Assembly: GCF_027922005.1 (NCBI RefSeq)
Contig: NZ_BSEV01000004.1
Location: 62,001 to 126,000 of the forward strand
DNA: 64,000 nucleotides
Direction of reading: 5' to 3'
Source of the DNA: Streptosporangium carneum
Lineage (GTDB): Bacteria > Actinomycetota > Actinomycetes > Streptosporangiales > Streptosporangiaceae
Shown: piece by piece, positions 44,269 to 53,239 of the stretch
Numbering within the stretch: the stretch's first letter is position 1
Layout of the letters: each line of letters begins with the position of its first letter
Program-made: the position numbers and the translations under genes
Notes under the pieces: model-generated
Seen by the model: the letters and a program-made list of their open reading frames with translations, nothing else
Database searches by the model: none
Told to the model about the DNA's origin: nothing

Positions 44269-46539
44269 TCAGCGGCCCGGCTGCCCCTCCCGCTCCACGG
44301 AGAGCCTGGCCAGCTCGACACGCGAGTGGATGCCCAGCTTGCGGAAGACCTGGCGCAGGTGGAAGGCGACGGTGTGCTCGCTGATGAACATCTGCTCGGC
44401 GGCCTGACGGTTGGTCAGCCCCCCGGCGACCAGGTCGCAGACGGTGTGCTCGGTTCCGGTCAGGCTGTCCCAGCCGGACACCGGGTGGTCGGTCCTGACC
44501 CAGTGGCGGCGGCGCTTGCCGAGTCCCCGCAGCCTGCCGCGCACCCGCGCCGCGTCACGGGCCGCCTTCATCGCCTCGTAGCGGGACAGCGCGTCGTAGA
44601 GGGTCTCGACGGCCAGTTCGCGGCAGTCGTCGTCGGCGCTGAGCAGCACACCCAGGTCCTCGGCGGCCGAGGCCCTGGCCCAGGGGTCGGTGTGCTCGGC
44701 CACGGCGCGGCCCAGCGCCTGCCTGTCGCGCTCGCGCAGCCCCCGGGCGTGCGCGGCGGACACCGCGGGGTTGGGCAGGCCGGGGTTGCGCCAGGCGATG
44801 CCCTCCGCGGCGTCGACCACGGCGTCGGCCCTGCGCTCGTCGTCCACCGCCATGGCCACCCGCACCAGCCACGCCGCGGCGGTCGGCTCGCTGGTGAGCG
44901 CCCCGGTGTGCCGGGGGAGCGCGTCGTAGACCCGGCCCAGCGAGCTCATCCCGCCCGCGGCCCCGTCGCGGGCCTCGCTGATCCGGCCCGCCGCCAGCTC
45001 CGAACGCAGCCGCGCGTACGGCGGCGCGTCGCGAGCCCCCCGGGCCAGCTCGCTCTCCAGGCATCTGATCGCCCGGGGGAGGTCTCCGGCCCGCAGCGAG
45101 GCGGTGCCCAGCACCGACAGCGCGGAGGACGCCAGGGCGGGGACCCCCAGGGTCTCGGCGGCGGTCAGGCCGCTCTCCGCCTGCTCGATCGCGCTGCCGA
45201 ACCGGCCCGCGGCCAGTTCGAGGCGGGCGCGCAGGACGGGGATCTCCGCGGCCCACGCCGGGTGGCCGACCGCCTCCGCCGTGGCGCTCGCCGTCACCGC
45301 CTCCGCCTCGTCGAGGAGCCAGAGGTCGGCGAGCATGGTCGCCAGTACGGCCCGCGGCTGCGGATAGTGCCCGTTGCCCGGCCGTTCCGCGGCCTCACGG
45401 GCGAGCTCGAGCCCGCGGGTGAGCCTGCCCTCGTCCCAGGCGAGCAGGGCGAGCAGCACGAGCGTCTCGGCCGTCGCGCTCTGCGCCACCTGACGCCCGC
45501 GTGCGAGCCTGGGCGGCGCGGCCTGCTCGACCTGGTCGCGCAACGCCCGCCGTACTGGGGCGGGGACCGTCTCGACGACGGAGCGCCACAGCAGCTCGTG
45601 CCGGAACGACAGCTCGTCCGGAGTGGCGACGAGCACGCCCGCCGCCAGCGCCTCCTCGAGGGCGGGCAGCAGGGCGGCGGGGGTCTCGCCCAGCATCTCC
45701 GCGGCGTACGCGGGGGAGAAGGAGCGGCCGAGCACGGCGGTGGCCTCGAGCAGGTACCTGGTCCTGGTGCTCACCTCGTCCAGGCGGCGCCGTACCGCGG
45801 TGTGCACGCGGCGGGGCAGCGCGGAGCCGGTGAGCCGGGCGACGCCCGCCTCGACGCTGACGGCGTTTTCCTCGCGCAGCCCGGTGAGCAGTTCGAGGAG
45901 CAGGAACGGGTTGCCTCCGGCCTGCGCCGCCAGCATCGTCAGCTCCTCGTCGGGGACGGCTCCCAGCGTGTCCGCGGCCACTTCGGCCACGGCCGCCTCG
46001 CTGAGGGGGCGCAGGTCGATCCTCGTGGCCCCCTCGCGGTGCAGCAGGTCGAACAGCCGGGCGTCGTCGGTGCCGTCGGCGGTGCGGCGGGCCAGCAGCC
46101 ACGCCAGGGGACGGTCCGCCAGCTGGGACGGCAGTGTCCGCAGCGCCATGAGCGTGGCGGGATCGGCCCACTGGAGATCGTCCAGGGTCACCAGCAGCGG
46201 TCCCCTGTCGGCGCGCCGCTCCAGCGCGCTCCGCACCTGCCCGGCCAGCCATATCAGCAGGCCCGGCCCGTCGGGCACGGCGCTTCTGGTGACGGCCATG
46301 GCGGACGGAGACTCCTCGAGCGCCGACAGCAGCGGCCCCAGCGGCATCAGCCGCCCGAGCACGTCGGCCCGGCCCGCCGCGACCGCCGTTCCCCTGGCGG
46401 ACGCGACGGTCGCGGCCTCGGCGAGCATGAGGCTCTTGCCCGCCCCGGGGTCGCCCTCGACGAGGGTCACGTTTCCTGTCGTGCCCGCGGCCCGCAGCTG
46501 TCGCAGAACCGTCGTCCACTCATCGGCGCGGCCGCGCAT
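44269..46539 (-). CDS. LAL-type LuxR-family regulator (AAA ATPase)
   Basis: A 756-residue large ATP-binding LuxR regulator. Residues 1-30 give MRGRADEWTTVLRQLRA and Walker A VEGDPGAGKSLMLAEA; Walker B is LLVTLDDLQWADPATL. A long helical/TPR-like middle follows. The C-terminal LuxR HTH (LTGTEHTVCDLVAGGLTNRQ, then EHTVAFHLRQVFRKLGIHSR) lies at about 685-745. LALs such as MalT, PikD or RapH activate sugar use or antibiotic genes. The product of this gene may act on the divergent LanC-like gene, with which it shares a 351-base control region. Confidence 0.9.
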   Translation of the reverse strand: MRGRADEWTTVLRQLRAAGTTGNVTLVEGDPGAGKSLMLAEAATVASARGTAVAAGRADVLGRLMPLGPLLSALEESPSAMAVTRSAVPDGPGLLIWLAGQVRSALERRADRGPLLVTLDDLQWADPATLMALRTLPSQLADRPLAWLLARRTADGTDDARLFDLLHREGATRIDLRPLSEAAVAEVAADTLGAVPDEELTMLAAQAGGNPFLLLELLTGLREENAVSVEAGVARLTGSALPRRVHTAVRRRLDEVSTRTRYLLEATAVLGRSFSPAYAAEMLGETPAALLPALEEALAAGVLVATPDELSFRHELLWRSVVETVPAPVRRALRDQVEQAAPPRLARGRQVAQSATAETLVLLALLAWDEGRLTRGLELAREAAERPGNGHYPQPRAVLATMLADLWLLDEAEAVTASATAEAVGHPAWAAEIPVLRARLELAAGRFGSAIEQAESGLTAAETLGVPALASSALSVLGTASLRAGDLPRAIRCLESELARGARDAPPYARLRSELAAGRISEARDGAAGGMSSLGRVYDALPRHTGALTSEPTAAAWLVRVAMAVDDERRADAVVDAAEGIAWRNPGLPNPAVSAAHARGLRERDRQALGRAVAEHTDPWARASAAEDLGVLLSADDDCRELAVETLYDALSRYEAMKAARDAARVRGRLRGLGKRRRHWVRTDHPVSGWDSLTGTEHTVCDLVAGGLTNRQAAEQMFISEHTVAFHLRQVFRKLGIHSRVELARLSVEREGQPGR

Positions 46540-46559
46540 CGTCTTGCCTCGAATCCGAG

Positions 46560-46565
46560 ATCATA
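46560..46565 (-). promoter_or_regulatory. -10 element of the LAL gene
   Basis: Minus-strand TATGAT 20 bases upstream of ATG 46539; the -35 box is weak, as expected for an activated promoter. Confidence 0.45.
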
Positions 46566-46834
46566 TGGAGATTTTTCTACCCCATGTCCTTTTTGGGGAT
46601 GTCCTTGCGGGGCAAAACATCGCGTCAAGTCGGATTCGCGGGATCGAGTCCCTCGGTGGTCCGGCGGGGCGGAAAGGCGGGGCGTTCGTCCAGGGGGATC
46701 GCCGCCCGGCATGGGGGCGCGCACACGGAATCGCCCGGTCCGCGAATACGGCCTCCGGGGCGGCGGCGGGCGTAGTAGCCTGCCGTTTGTATCCGGGGAG
46801 ACGTCGCCGACCTCGTGAATCTCAGTATTACCTA

Positions 46835-46862
46835 TTGATCCTGTAGGAAATGGGGGTAAACT
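46835..46862 (+). promoter_or_regulatory. Promoter of the LanC-like gene
   Basis: TTGATC (46835-46840), a 16-base spacer and TAAACT (46857-46862), giving a leader of about 20 bases before ATG 46891. Confidence 0.5.
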
Positions 46863-46890
46863 GGTGGTCTCGCCGTACGAAGGAGCCTCC

Positions 46891-48213
46891 ATGAGCCCGG
46901 AACCCGGAACCGAGAGCCCGTTGCTCGCGGCGACCAGGGCCGCGCGATGGATCCGCTCCGCGGCCGTCGACGACGAGCGGGGCAGGCACTGGCGGGCGAA
47001 CCCGGATCCGCGGGGCAAGGCCGCCCTGCCGGGCCAGCCGCTGTCGCTGTACTCGGGGGCGGCGGGGATCGTCCTGTTCTTCCTCGAGCTCGCCGCCGCG
47101 ACCGGAGACGACGGCTACCTCGACGACGCGAGGGCGGGGGCCCGTTATCTCGCCGCCACCTGGCGGGACCAGGCAGACCTCTCCCTCCATCACGGCCTGT
47201 CCGGAGTGATGTTCGCGCTCGCCGAGGCCGGATGGGCCACCGGCGAGGAGTCCTTCGAGATCGAGGCGGGCGCGGTCGCCGACCACGTCGTGCGCAGCGC
47301 CCGCTCGATCGACGGCGGTCTCGGCTGGACCGGCGACCCCGCCCAGCGCGGTGACGGCGGCATCATCCTCGCCCTGCTGCACGCCGCGGGCATCCTGGGC
47401 GTCCCCGCCTACCAGGAGATCGCGGTCGAGGCGGGCGCGCGCATCGCCGTCCTCGCCGTGCCCGGCCACCGCTTCGGCGGCGGAGCCTGCGCGGACCTGC
47501 CCCTCGACGCCGTCACGCCGGGCTTCCTGTCCGGCACCGCGGGCACCGCCTTCCTGCTCGCCCGGCTCTACGGCGTGACCGGGGAGACCCGCTTCCTGAA
47601 CGCCGCGAGGAGGGGAGCCGACTTCGTCCGCGCGATCAGCGCCGTGACCGACCGGTGCGCGCTGGTCCCGCACCACATCCCGCAGGGCCGTGACCTGCAC
47701 TATCTCGGATTCTGCTCGGGCTCTGCGGGGGTCGCGCGGATGTTCTACGAGCTGTACCGGGTGGCGGGCGACGCGGGGGACCTCGACTGGGTCGAGCGGC
47801 TGGCCAGGGGGATAGTCCGCAGCGGGGTTCCGGGGCGTCAGACCGAGGGCTACTGGAACGTCGCCTGCCAGTGCTGCGGCACGGCGGGCCTGGTCGAGCT
47901 GTTCGTCGGGCTCTGGGCGGCGACAGGCCGCCCCGCCCATCTGGAGTTCGCCCACGAACTGGGGGAGAACCTCATCGGCAGGGCGACCCGGCACGACGAG
48001 CGAGGCTCGCGGTGGTATCAGGCCTACCGCAGGCTGCGGCCCTGGGAGGTCACCGCGGACACCGGTTACATGATCGGCGCCGCGGGGATCGCGACCGCGC
48101 TGCTCCACCTGGACGCCACCATGCGGCCCGAGGAGGCGCGCAGGCTCGTCCTGCCGCCGGACAACCCGTTCCCCGCCATCCCGCTCCCCACGGCGACGCT
48201 TCGCCAGTCCTGA
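46891..48213 (+). CDS. Stand-alone LanC-like cyclase with Cys-Cys-Cys zinc site
   Basis: A 440-residue alpha/alpha-toroid of the lanthionine synthetase C family. The repeating GxxG turns are seen in LSLYSGAAGIVLFFLEL, LSLHHGLSGVMFALAE, PGFLSGTAGTAFLLARL and ADTGYMIGAAGIATALL. Zinc ligands are read as Cys in LGFCSGSAG and the pair in CQCCGTAG. Ordinary LanC enzymes have Cys...Cys-His (CHG); here the His is Cys, as in the promiscuous ProcM group. No dehydratase (LanB/LanM) or precursor is nearby. ATG 46891 has AAGGAG six bases upstream. It could cyclise a peptide made elsewhere or act on glutathione-type adducts as eukaryotic LanCL proteins do. Confidence 0.85.
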   Translation: MSPEPGTESPLLAATRAARWIRSAAVDDERGRHWRANPDPRGKAALPGQPLSLYSGAAGIVLFFLELAAATGDDGYLDDARAGARYLAATWRDQADLSLHHGLSGVMFALAEAGWATGEESFEIEAGAVADHVVRSARSIDGGLGWTGDPAQRGDGGIILALLHAAGILGVPAYQEIAVEAGARIAVLAVPGHRFGGGACADLPLDAVTPGFLSGTAGTAFLLARLYGVTGETRFLNAARRGADFVRAISAVTDRCALVPHHIPQGRDLHYLGFCSGSAGVARMFYELYRVAGDAGDLDWVERLARGIVRSGVPGRQTEGYWNVACQCCGTAGLVELFVGLWAATGRPAHLEFAHELGENLIGRATRHDERGSRWYQAYRRLRPWEVTADTGYMIGAAGIATALLHLDATMRPEEARRLVLPPDNPFPAIPLPTATLRQS

Positions 48214-48524
48214 GCACCGGGGCGCCTCCCGGGGAAGAGCAGAGGTGACCATCACGTGAAACCCGCTGCGAACACCCTCCGCCTCCCCGGGCGCGCGACC
48301 GCTTCACGCCCCTCCCGGTGCCACTGCCTGCGCCGATGCCGGTACAGAGCTCGGCGCGGGTCACTTACCCTTCGACACATGCCAAAGGCACGCCGGATCG
48401 TGCCGCCCCGGCGAAGGTCAGGCAGCGACCGCTGGCGATCCTCGCACGGGAGGTCCTGAAGGCGGTCTTATCCCATGATCGTCAAAGGGCGACCAAAGTT
48501 CGTGACCATGATTGGTGATTCTTC
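48214..48524 (+). other. Intergenic region after the LanC-like gene
   Basis: 311 bases. The right part (48470-48524) is AT-richer and includes ACCAA-N15-TTGGT just before the next gene. An arginine-rich frame (48256-48459) lacks coding character and is not called. Confidence 0.45.
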
Positions 48525-49454
48525 GTGAGCACTGCGCAAGCTCTGCCTACCGTCGATGTCGTGCTGACAATCGAGGATCTTCTGCCCGACCCTGACCGTT
48601 CCGTGGTGGCCGTCGAACCAGCCGAGTCGCTTGCCGGGCACTGGGCCGGCGCCCCCAGCGCGGTGGCGAGCGACGGGTTCGTCTACCTCGCCTACCGGTT
48701 GCGCAGGCCAGTCGGCGAAGGGCGCGGCTACGCGGTCGCCGTCGCCCGCTCCGAGGACGGCGAGCGCTTCGAGACGCTGCTCACGATCCACCAGCGGGAG
48801 ATGGACACCGAGTCGCTGGAGCGCCCCACCCTGGTGCGCACCCCGCAGGGCCGCTGGCGTCTCTACCTCAGCTGCGCCACCCACGGCACCAAGCACTGGC
48901 GCGTCGAGGTGCTCGAGGCCGACGACCCGGCGGGCTTCGACCCCGCACGCCGTCAGGTCGTGCTTCCCGGAGACCCGAAGACCGGCGTCAAGGACCCCGT
49001 GATCGTACGGCATGGCGACGTGTGGCACCTGTGGGCCTCCTGCCACCCGCTGGCCGAGCCGGAGGAGGCCGACCAGATGGTGAGCGACTACGCCACCAGC
49101 GCCGACGGGCTCGAGTGGACCTGGCAGGGCACGGCGCTTAGCGGCAGGCCCGGCAGCTGGGACGCCAGAGGGACCAGGATCGCCGCCGTCCGCTTCCTCG
49201 GCGACAGGGTGGTGGCGCTGTACGACGGCCGGGCCACCGCGGCGGAGAACTACGAGGAGAAGACGGGCGTCGCGATCGGAGACGATCCCGCCGAGCTGAC
49301 CCCGGTCGGCACGGAGCCCGCCGCCGCGTCCCCGCACGCGGGCGGCGGCCTGCGCTACATGGACATCGTGGACCTGCCGGACGGCGGGCGACGTCTCTAC
49401 TACGAGTACACCCGTGCGGACGGGGCTCACGAACTGCGCACCGAACTGCGCTGA
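48525..49454 (+). CDS. Five-bladed beta-propeller, glycosidase-like (GH43-type fold)
   Basis: A 309-residue protein with the sequence rhythm of GH43/GH62/GH130-type propellers: [60 protein letters not shown] and [20 protein letters not shown]. These blades commonly hold acidic catalytic residues (for example the Asp of VKDPV). No signal peptide is present, so it acts in the cytosol or is not an export-type glycanase. GTG 48525 lacks a strong ribosome-binding site. The true substrate is unknown; sugar phosphorylase or hydrolase activity is possible. Confidence 0.7.
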   Translation: MSTAQALPTVDVVLTIEDLLPDPDRSVVAVEPAESLAGHWAGAPSAVASDGFVYLAYRLRRPVGEGRGYAVAVARSEDGERFETLLTIHQREMDTESLERPTLVRTPQGRWRLYLSCATHGTKHWRVEVLEADDPAGFDPARRQVVLPGDPKTGVKDPVIVRHGDVWHLWASCHPLAEPEEADQMVSDYATSADGLEWTWQGTALSGRPGSWDARGTRIAAVRFLGDRVVALYDGRATAAENYEEKTGVAIGDDPAELTPVGTEPAAASPHAGGGLRYMDIVDLPDGGRRLYYEYTRADGAHELRTELR

Positions 49455-49472
49455 CACGAGGGCCTGCGGCGT

Positions 49473-49501
49473 GGCCGGCGCCCGTGACGAGGGCGCCGGC
49501 C
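49473..49501. terminator. Bidirectional terminator between propeller and sulfotransferase genes
   Basis: Perfect 11-bp arms (GGCCGGCGCCC at 49473-49483, complement at 49491-49501) with a seven-base loop, between convergent stop codons. Confidence 0.75.
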
Positions 49502-49504
49502 CGC

Positions 49505-50491
49505 TCATGCCTTCGGCCGCCCGTTGCGGGCCTGGCGCTGGCCGTCGGGACGGGTGCCGACCAGGCCGCCGGAGCGCTCGCGGGGGAGCAGCCAGTCGCT
49601 GAAGTCCTCGCCGGTCACCTCCTGCAGCAGCGCCACGTCGTCGGCGAAATAGCCGATCAGCTGCTCGCGCTGCTCCCAGGTCAGGGGCTGCCTCGAGCGG
49701 GCGCGCTGCTGCAGCCGCCGCTCCAGCGGATCGGTCAGGGCGCCGCTCACCTGCGGAGGCAGGAAGCGGCCGATCGTCGCCCCGGCGCGCAGCACCCGTG
49801 ACAGCAGCTGGTGGCCGCGCGTCGACTCGGGATGGGCGGTCACGTTCTCGCGCGGCACCTCGGCGACGACTCCTGGTTCGACGCCGAGGAAACGGCAGAT
49901 CCGGTCAAGGGTGTCGACCGGCCGGTCGACCAGATCCCGGTAGCGGAAGATCAGCACCTGCTCGCGGGGGAAGAGGGTGAACAGGTGCTCCAGCTGCTCG
50001 CCGTAGCGGCCGAGCGCGCGGTAGTGCCAGAAAGGCGCCCAGCCCGCCGCGACGCGGCGTTCCTCCTCCTCGCAGGCCCGCACCACGTCGCCGATCGGCT
50101 CGAGCCCCGCCGACCACAGGTGCGTCCAGTTGGAGTGCGCCCGTTCGATCGGGTCACGCAGCGCGGCGATCAGCCTGGCCTCGGGGAGCGCGGCCCGGAT
50201 GCGCCGCTGGGCGTCCAGGTCGTAGAGGTAGAACGGCGTGGACTCGCCCTTCAGCGTCCCCGGCGGAGCGCCGGAGAACAGCGCCTCGTACTCCTCACGC
50301 CTCCAGACGTGCTCGCGGTAGGTCTGGGCGTCGCCGGGGCCGCCCCTGGTCGGGGGTGGCCCGTCGCTGAGGAAGAACTTCGGCTCCTTCACCGGTGAGA
50401 GGAAGAGCCCCGGGTGGCGGGACAGCGCGGCGTGCAGCGCCGTCGTCCCGGCCTTCGGGGCGCCGATCGTGAGGAAGTCTGGCAGGGGCAT
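49505..50491 (-). CDS. PAPS-dependent sulfotransferase
   Basis: A 328-residue sulfotransferase. The 5'-phosphosulfate loop is FLTIGAPKAGTTALHAALSR (residues 6-25), the 3'-phosphate motif ALRDPIERAHSNWTHLW near residue 110, and SPVKEPKFFLSDGPP is typical of the heparan/Stf0-like bacterial group. It transfers sulfate from PAPS to a hydroxyl on a carbohydrate, lipid or small molecule. ATG 50491 has AAGGG about nine bases upstream. The promoter region is unusually AT-rich for this genome, which hints at horizontal acquisition or special control. Confidence 0.87.
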   Translation of the reverse strand: MPLPDFLTIGAPKAGTTALHAALSRHPGLFLSPVKEPKFFLSDGPPPTRGGPGDAQTYREHVWRREEYEALFSGAPPGTLKGESTPFYLYDLDAQRRIRAALPEARLIAALRDPIERAHSNWTHLWSAGLEPIGDVVRACEEEERRVAAGWAPFWHYRALGRYGEQLEHLFTLFPREQVLIFRYRDLVDRPVDTLDRICRFLGVEPGVVAEVPRENVTAHPESTRGHQLLSRVLRAGATIGRFLPPQVSGALTDPLERRLQQRARSRQPLTWEQREQLIGYFADDVALLQEVTGEDFSDWLLPRERSGGLVGTRPDGQRQARNGRPKA

Positions 50492-50874
50492 CTCTATTAC
50501 CCTTAATCCCTACTGCTTTTATGGTAAATATAACCTCTTCCCAGGCAAAGACAAGCGCTGTGCGCCGGGTGAGCGCAGCGCTTGGAGGGATCTTCGATCA
50601 AGAGGGTTCTGGCCACCGTCACGGGTGTGCTGGGCGTGGTGGACGGCGACGCCGTCTCCTTCCACGCGTTCGGGGTCGGCGCCTTTCCCTGGTCGCGGAG
50701 CGCCGAGCCGGTCGTGAACCCTCAGGATACCCGCTCCCGCCGGTGGGGTGCGGGCGCGGGCCCGAGTCGTCCCCCGTGCCGCGGCCGACCAAAGTACCGT
50801 CTCTCGCGACTTCGGTATCGTTCGCCGCTCACGGCGAGGCCGCCCTCCCCGCGCGACCGTAGGCTCCGGGGAGG
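50492..50874. other. Divergent control region of sulfotransferase and histidine kinase genes
   Basis: 383 bases. Positions 50492-50550 are AT-rich, followed by a hairpin with arms AAGCGCTG (50553-50560) and CAGCGCTT (50576-50583), extended by GCGC pairs across one bulge. The remainder is GC-rich with no gene I can support. Confidence 0.5.
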
Positions 50875-52032
50875 ATGAACAGAACTGCGACCGTGCCCGC
50901 GCCCCGGCGACCCCTCCGTGACAGGCTCGTGGACACCGGCCTGTTCCTGCTCGCCTCCGCCTTCGGGCTCCTGCTGTCCGCCATGCGTCTGGACTCGGCC
51001 GCCCTGCCGGAACCGAGATGGCTGTTCGACCTCGACCAGGTCACCGGCGCGCTGGGCTGCGCCGCGCTGTGGCTGCGCCGCCGCAGGCCGGTCGAGCTGG
51101 CCCTGGCGCTGGTCGCCGCGTCGGCGTTCTCCGAGCTCGTCGCCGGCGCGATGCTGGTGGCGCTGTTCACGGTCGCGGTGCACCGGTCTCCGCGGACCAC
51201 GACGGCCGTCTTCGCGCTGAGCCTGCCGTCCGCGCTCGTCTACGTCGTGTTGCGCCCCGAGCCGGACGTCCCCCCTCTGCCGCTGCTGGCGTTCGGCGTC
51301 GTGATCCAGGGCGCCGCGGTCGGCTGGGGCCTGTTCGTCCACCACAGGCGCAGGCTCACGCTGTCGCTGCGCGAGCGCGCGGTCCGTGTCGAGACCGAGG
51401 CCCGCCTGCGCGCGGAGCAGGCTCAGCACCGCGCCCGCGAAGTGATCGCGAGGGAGATCCACGACGTGCTCGGCCACCGCCTCTCGTTGCTGAGCGTGCA
51501 CGCGGGCGCGCTGGAGTACCACCCCGACGCCCCGCCGGAGGACGTCGCCCGCGCGGCCAGGGTGATCAGGGAGAGCGCCCACCAGGCGTTGCAGGACCTG
51601 CGCGAGGTCATCGGCGTGCTCCGCGCGCCGGTCGGCGAGTTGCCCCAGCCCACCCTCGCCGACCTCGGCCAGCTCGCCGCCGAGTCGGAGACGGCCGGGA
51701 CGCGGATCGACCTGCGTGAGGAGGTCGACGGCCCGGTCCCGGAGGGGACGGGCCGCACCGCCTACCGGATCGTGCAGGAAGGCCTGACCAACGCCCGCAA
51801 GCACGCCCCGGGCGCCGAGGTGCGCGTGAGCGTGGCGGGGGCGTGTGGCCGGGGGCTGACCGTCGAGGTGCGCAACGCCGCCCCCGCCGCCGTGCCCTCG
51901 GCGGGCGCGGGCTCGGGCCAGGGCCTGGTGGGCCTGGCCGAACGCGTCGCCCTGGCGGGGGGAAGCCTGGAGCACGGACCGGCCGCAGGAGGTGGCTGGC
52001 GGCTCTCCGCCTGGCTACCCTGGCCGCCATGA
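50875..52032 (+). CDS. NarL/DesK-type sensor histidine kinase
   Basis: A 385-residue kinase. The N-terminal half has about five membrane segments (LFLLASAFGLLLSAMRL, LALALVAASAFSELVAG, LPLLAFGVVIQGAAVGWGL). The HisKA_3 phosphoacceptor helix AREVIAREIHDVLGHRLSLL has His near residue 196. The ATPase domain contains RIVQEGLTNARKHAPG (N box) and GQGLVGLAERVALAGG (G box). It should sense a membrane or envelope signal and phosphorylate the coupled response regulator, which overlaps it by ATGA. GGGGAGG lies directly before ATG 50875. Confidence 0.93.
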   Translation: MNRTATVPAPRRPLRDRLVDTGLFLLASAFGLLLSAMRLDSAALPEPRWLFDLDQVTGALGCAALWLRRRRPVELALALVAASAFSELVAGAMLVALFTVAVHRSPRTTTAVFALSLPSALVYVVLRPEPDVPPLPLLAFGVVIQGAAVGWGLFVHHRRRLTLSLRERAVRVETEARLRAEQAQHRAREVIAREIHDVLGHRLSLLSVHAGALEYHPDAPPEDVARAARVIRESAHQALQDLREVIGVLRAPVGELPQPTLADLGQLAAESETAGTRIDLREEVDGPVPEGTGRTAYRIVQEGLTNARKHAPGAEVRVSVAGACGRGLTVEVRNAAPAAVPSAGAGSGQGLVGLAERVALAGGSLEHGPAAGGGWRLSAWLPWPP

Positions 52033-52712
52033 CCGCATCGGACTCCTGGACGATCGGCGTGCTCGTCGCCGACGACGACCCGCTGGTGCGCGCCGGCCTG
52101 GCGATGATGCTGCGCGGAGCCCCCGACGTCCGCGTGGTCGCGGAGGCGGGCGACGGCGCCCAGGCGTTGCTCATGGCCGATCGGCACACCCCCGACGTGG
52201 TCCTGATGGACATCCGGATGCCCGTGATGGACGGCCTGGCCGCGACCGAGGCCCTGCGCGCACGCGGGCGCCCGCCCGAGGTCATCGTCCTGACCACCTT
52301 CGACGCCGACGAGCACGTCCTGCGCGCCCTCCGCGCGGGAGCGGCCGGCTTCCTCCTCAAGGACACCCCGCCCGACGAGATCGTGGCCGCGGTACGCCAG
52401 GTGGTCCAGGGCCACCCGGTGCTGTCCCCGGCGGTGACCAGACGCCTCATCTCCCGGGTCGCGGACGCGGGCCAGGACCGGCGCCGCCTGTGGGCCAGGG
52501 AACGCCTGGCGCTGCTGAACGACCGCGAACGCGAGGTCGCCGCCGCCCTCGGCGAGGGCAGGTCCAACGCCGAGGTCGGGGCACTGCTCCATCTCAGCGT
52601 CCCCACGGTCAAGACCCATGTCTCCAGCGTCCTGACCAAGCTCGACCTGAACAACCGCGTCCAGATCGCGCTGCTGGTCCACGACGCCGGACTGCTGGAC
52701 GAGCGGCGGTGA
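52029..52712 (+). CDS. NarL-family response regulator
   Basis: A 227-residue regulator. The receiver domain starts GVLVADDDPLVRAGLAMML and has the phosphorylated Asp in VVLMDIRMPVMDG near residue 60 and Lys in FLLKDTPPDEI. The C-terminal LuxR-type HTH is REREVAAALGEGRSNAEVGA, then LSVPTVKTHVSSVLTKLDLN. Its ATG overlaps the kinase stop. Targets are unknown; the SnoaL-like gene 158 bases downstream is one candidate. Confidence 0.94.
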   Translation: MTASDSWTIGVLVADDDPLVRAGLAMMLRGAPDVRVVAEAGDGAQALLMADRHTPDVVLMDIRMPVMDGLAATEALRARGRPPEVIVLTTFDADEHVLRALRAGAAGFLLKDTPPDEIVAAVRQVVQGHPVLSPAVTRRLISRVADAGQDRRRLWARERLALLNDREREVAAALGEGRSNAEVGALLHLSVPTVKTHVSSVLTKLDLNNRVQIALLVHDAGLLDERR

Positions 52713-52791
52713 CGGGCCGTGAGACCCGCCGCCCCCGGCGCGGGCGCGCCGGAGCTGGGCTGGCGGCGTGTCCCGTCCCGGCAGAGACGTG

Positions 52792-52806
52792 ATCTACTTT
52801 GTACAG
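52792..52806 (+). promoter_or_regulatory. Copy 1 of the ATCTACTTTGTANAG motif
   Basis: ATCTACTTTGTACAG upstream of the SnoaL-like gene. The same 15-base sequence with one change occurs at 60265-60279 between the MarR and YigZ genes. Confidence 0.5.
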
Positions 52807-52870
52807 GGCGGCGGCCGGTACGGCCTGCCCGTACCGTGAAGAGACAACCGATCTGCGAAAGAGAGACGAA

Positions 52871-53239
52871 GTGGCGCGCGAAGCCGTCTGGGCGGTCATC
52901 ACCGAGATGTACGACGCCTACCGGCGCGGCGACCGGGCGGGGATCGACCGGTTGCTACACCCGGACGCGACGATCTGGGACTCGGCGGACCCGGTGCTGA
53001 TCACCAGCAGGGAGCAGCTCGAGAAGGTCCGTGACGCCCGGCCGGCGGACGGTCCCGAGGAGACCGGCGTACACGCCTACGACGAGGTCGTCGACGTCTG
53101 GCAGGACGCCGCGCTCGCCCGCTACCTGCTTCGCGTCGACTTCGCCGAAGGGGAGCCCGAGATCGTGCGGACCACCACCGTGCTCCGGCTGGTCGACGGC
53201 GAATGGCTCATCGTGCACGTCCATGAGAACACGCTCTGA
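52871..53239 (+). CDS. SnoaL-like (NTF2-fold) protein
   Basis: A 122-residue protein with the NTF2 cone fold pattern: VITEMYDAYRRGDRAGIDRL, HPDATIWDSADP, ARYLLRVDFAEGEPEIVRTT and VLRLVDGEWLIVHVHENT. Family members include small-molecule isomerases, dehydratases and ligand binders. GTG 52871 is taken as start; it has only a weak GAGAG ribosome-binding site. A TACCGT box at 52832-52837 may be the -10. The upstream 15-base motif shared with the MarR/YigZ region suggests MarR control. Confidence 0.8.
   Translation: MAREAVWAVITEMYDAYRRGDRAGIDRLLHPDATIWDSADPVLITSREQLEKVRDARPADGPEETGVHAYDEVVDVWQDAALARYLLRVDFAEGEPEIVRTTTVLRLVDGEWLIVHVHENTL

Larger units (their letters stand above)
46540..46890. other. 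Divergent control region of LAL and LanC-like genes
   Basis: 351 bases. The LAL side is AT-rich and has a TATGAT -10 box and a GGACAT pair near 46585-46605 (minus strand). The LanC side has its own promoter. I looked for a short precursor-peptide frame and found none with a convincing start and composition. Confidence 0.5.

Noticed and set aside
48256-48459. 67-codon frame after the LanC-like gene, considered as a lanthipeptide precursor
   Set aside because: Very arginine-rich, few Ser/Thr/Cys pairs in a core-like C-terminus, and no leader-like acidic helix.
50582-50878. Short plus-strand frame before the histidine kinase gene
   Set aside because: It would need a TTG start inside a hairpin arm, and its C-terminal half turns into an Arg/Gly/Pro-rich run typical of noncoding GC-rich DNA.
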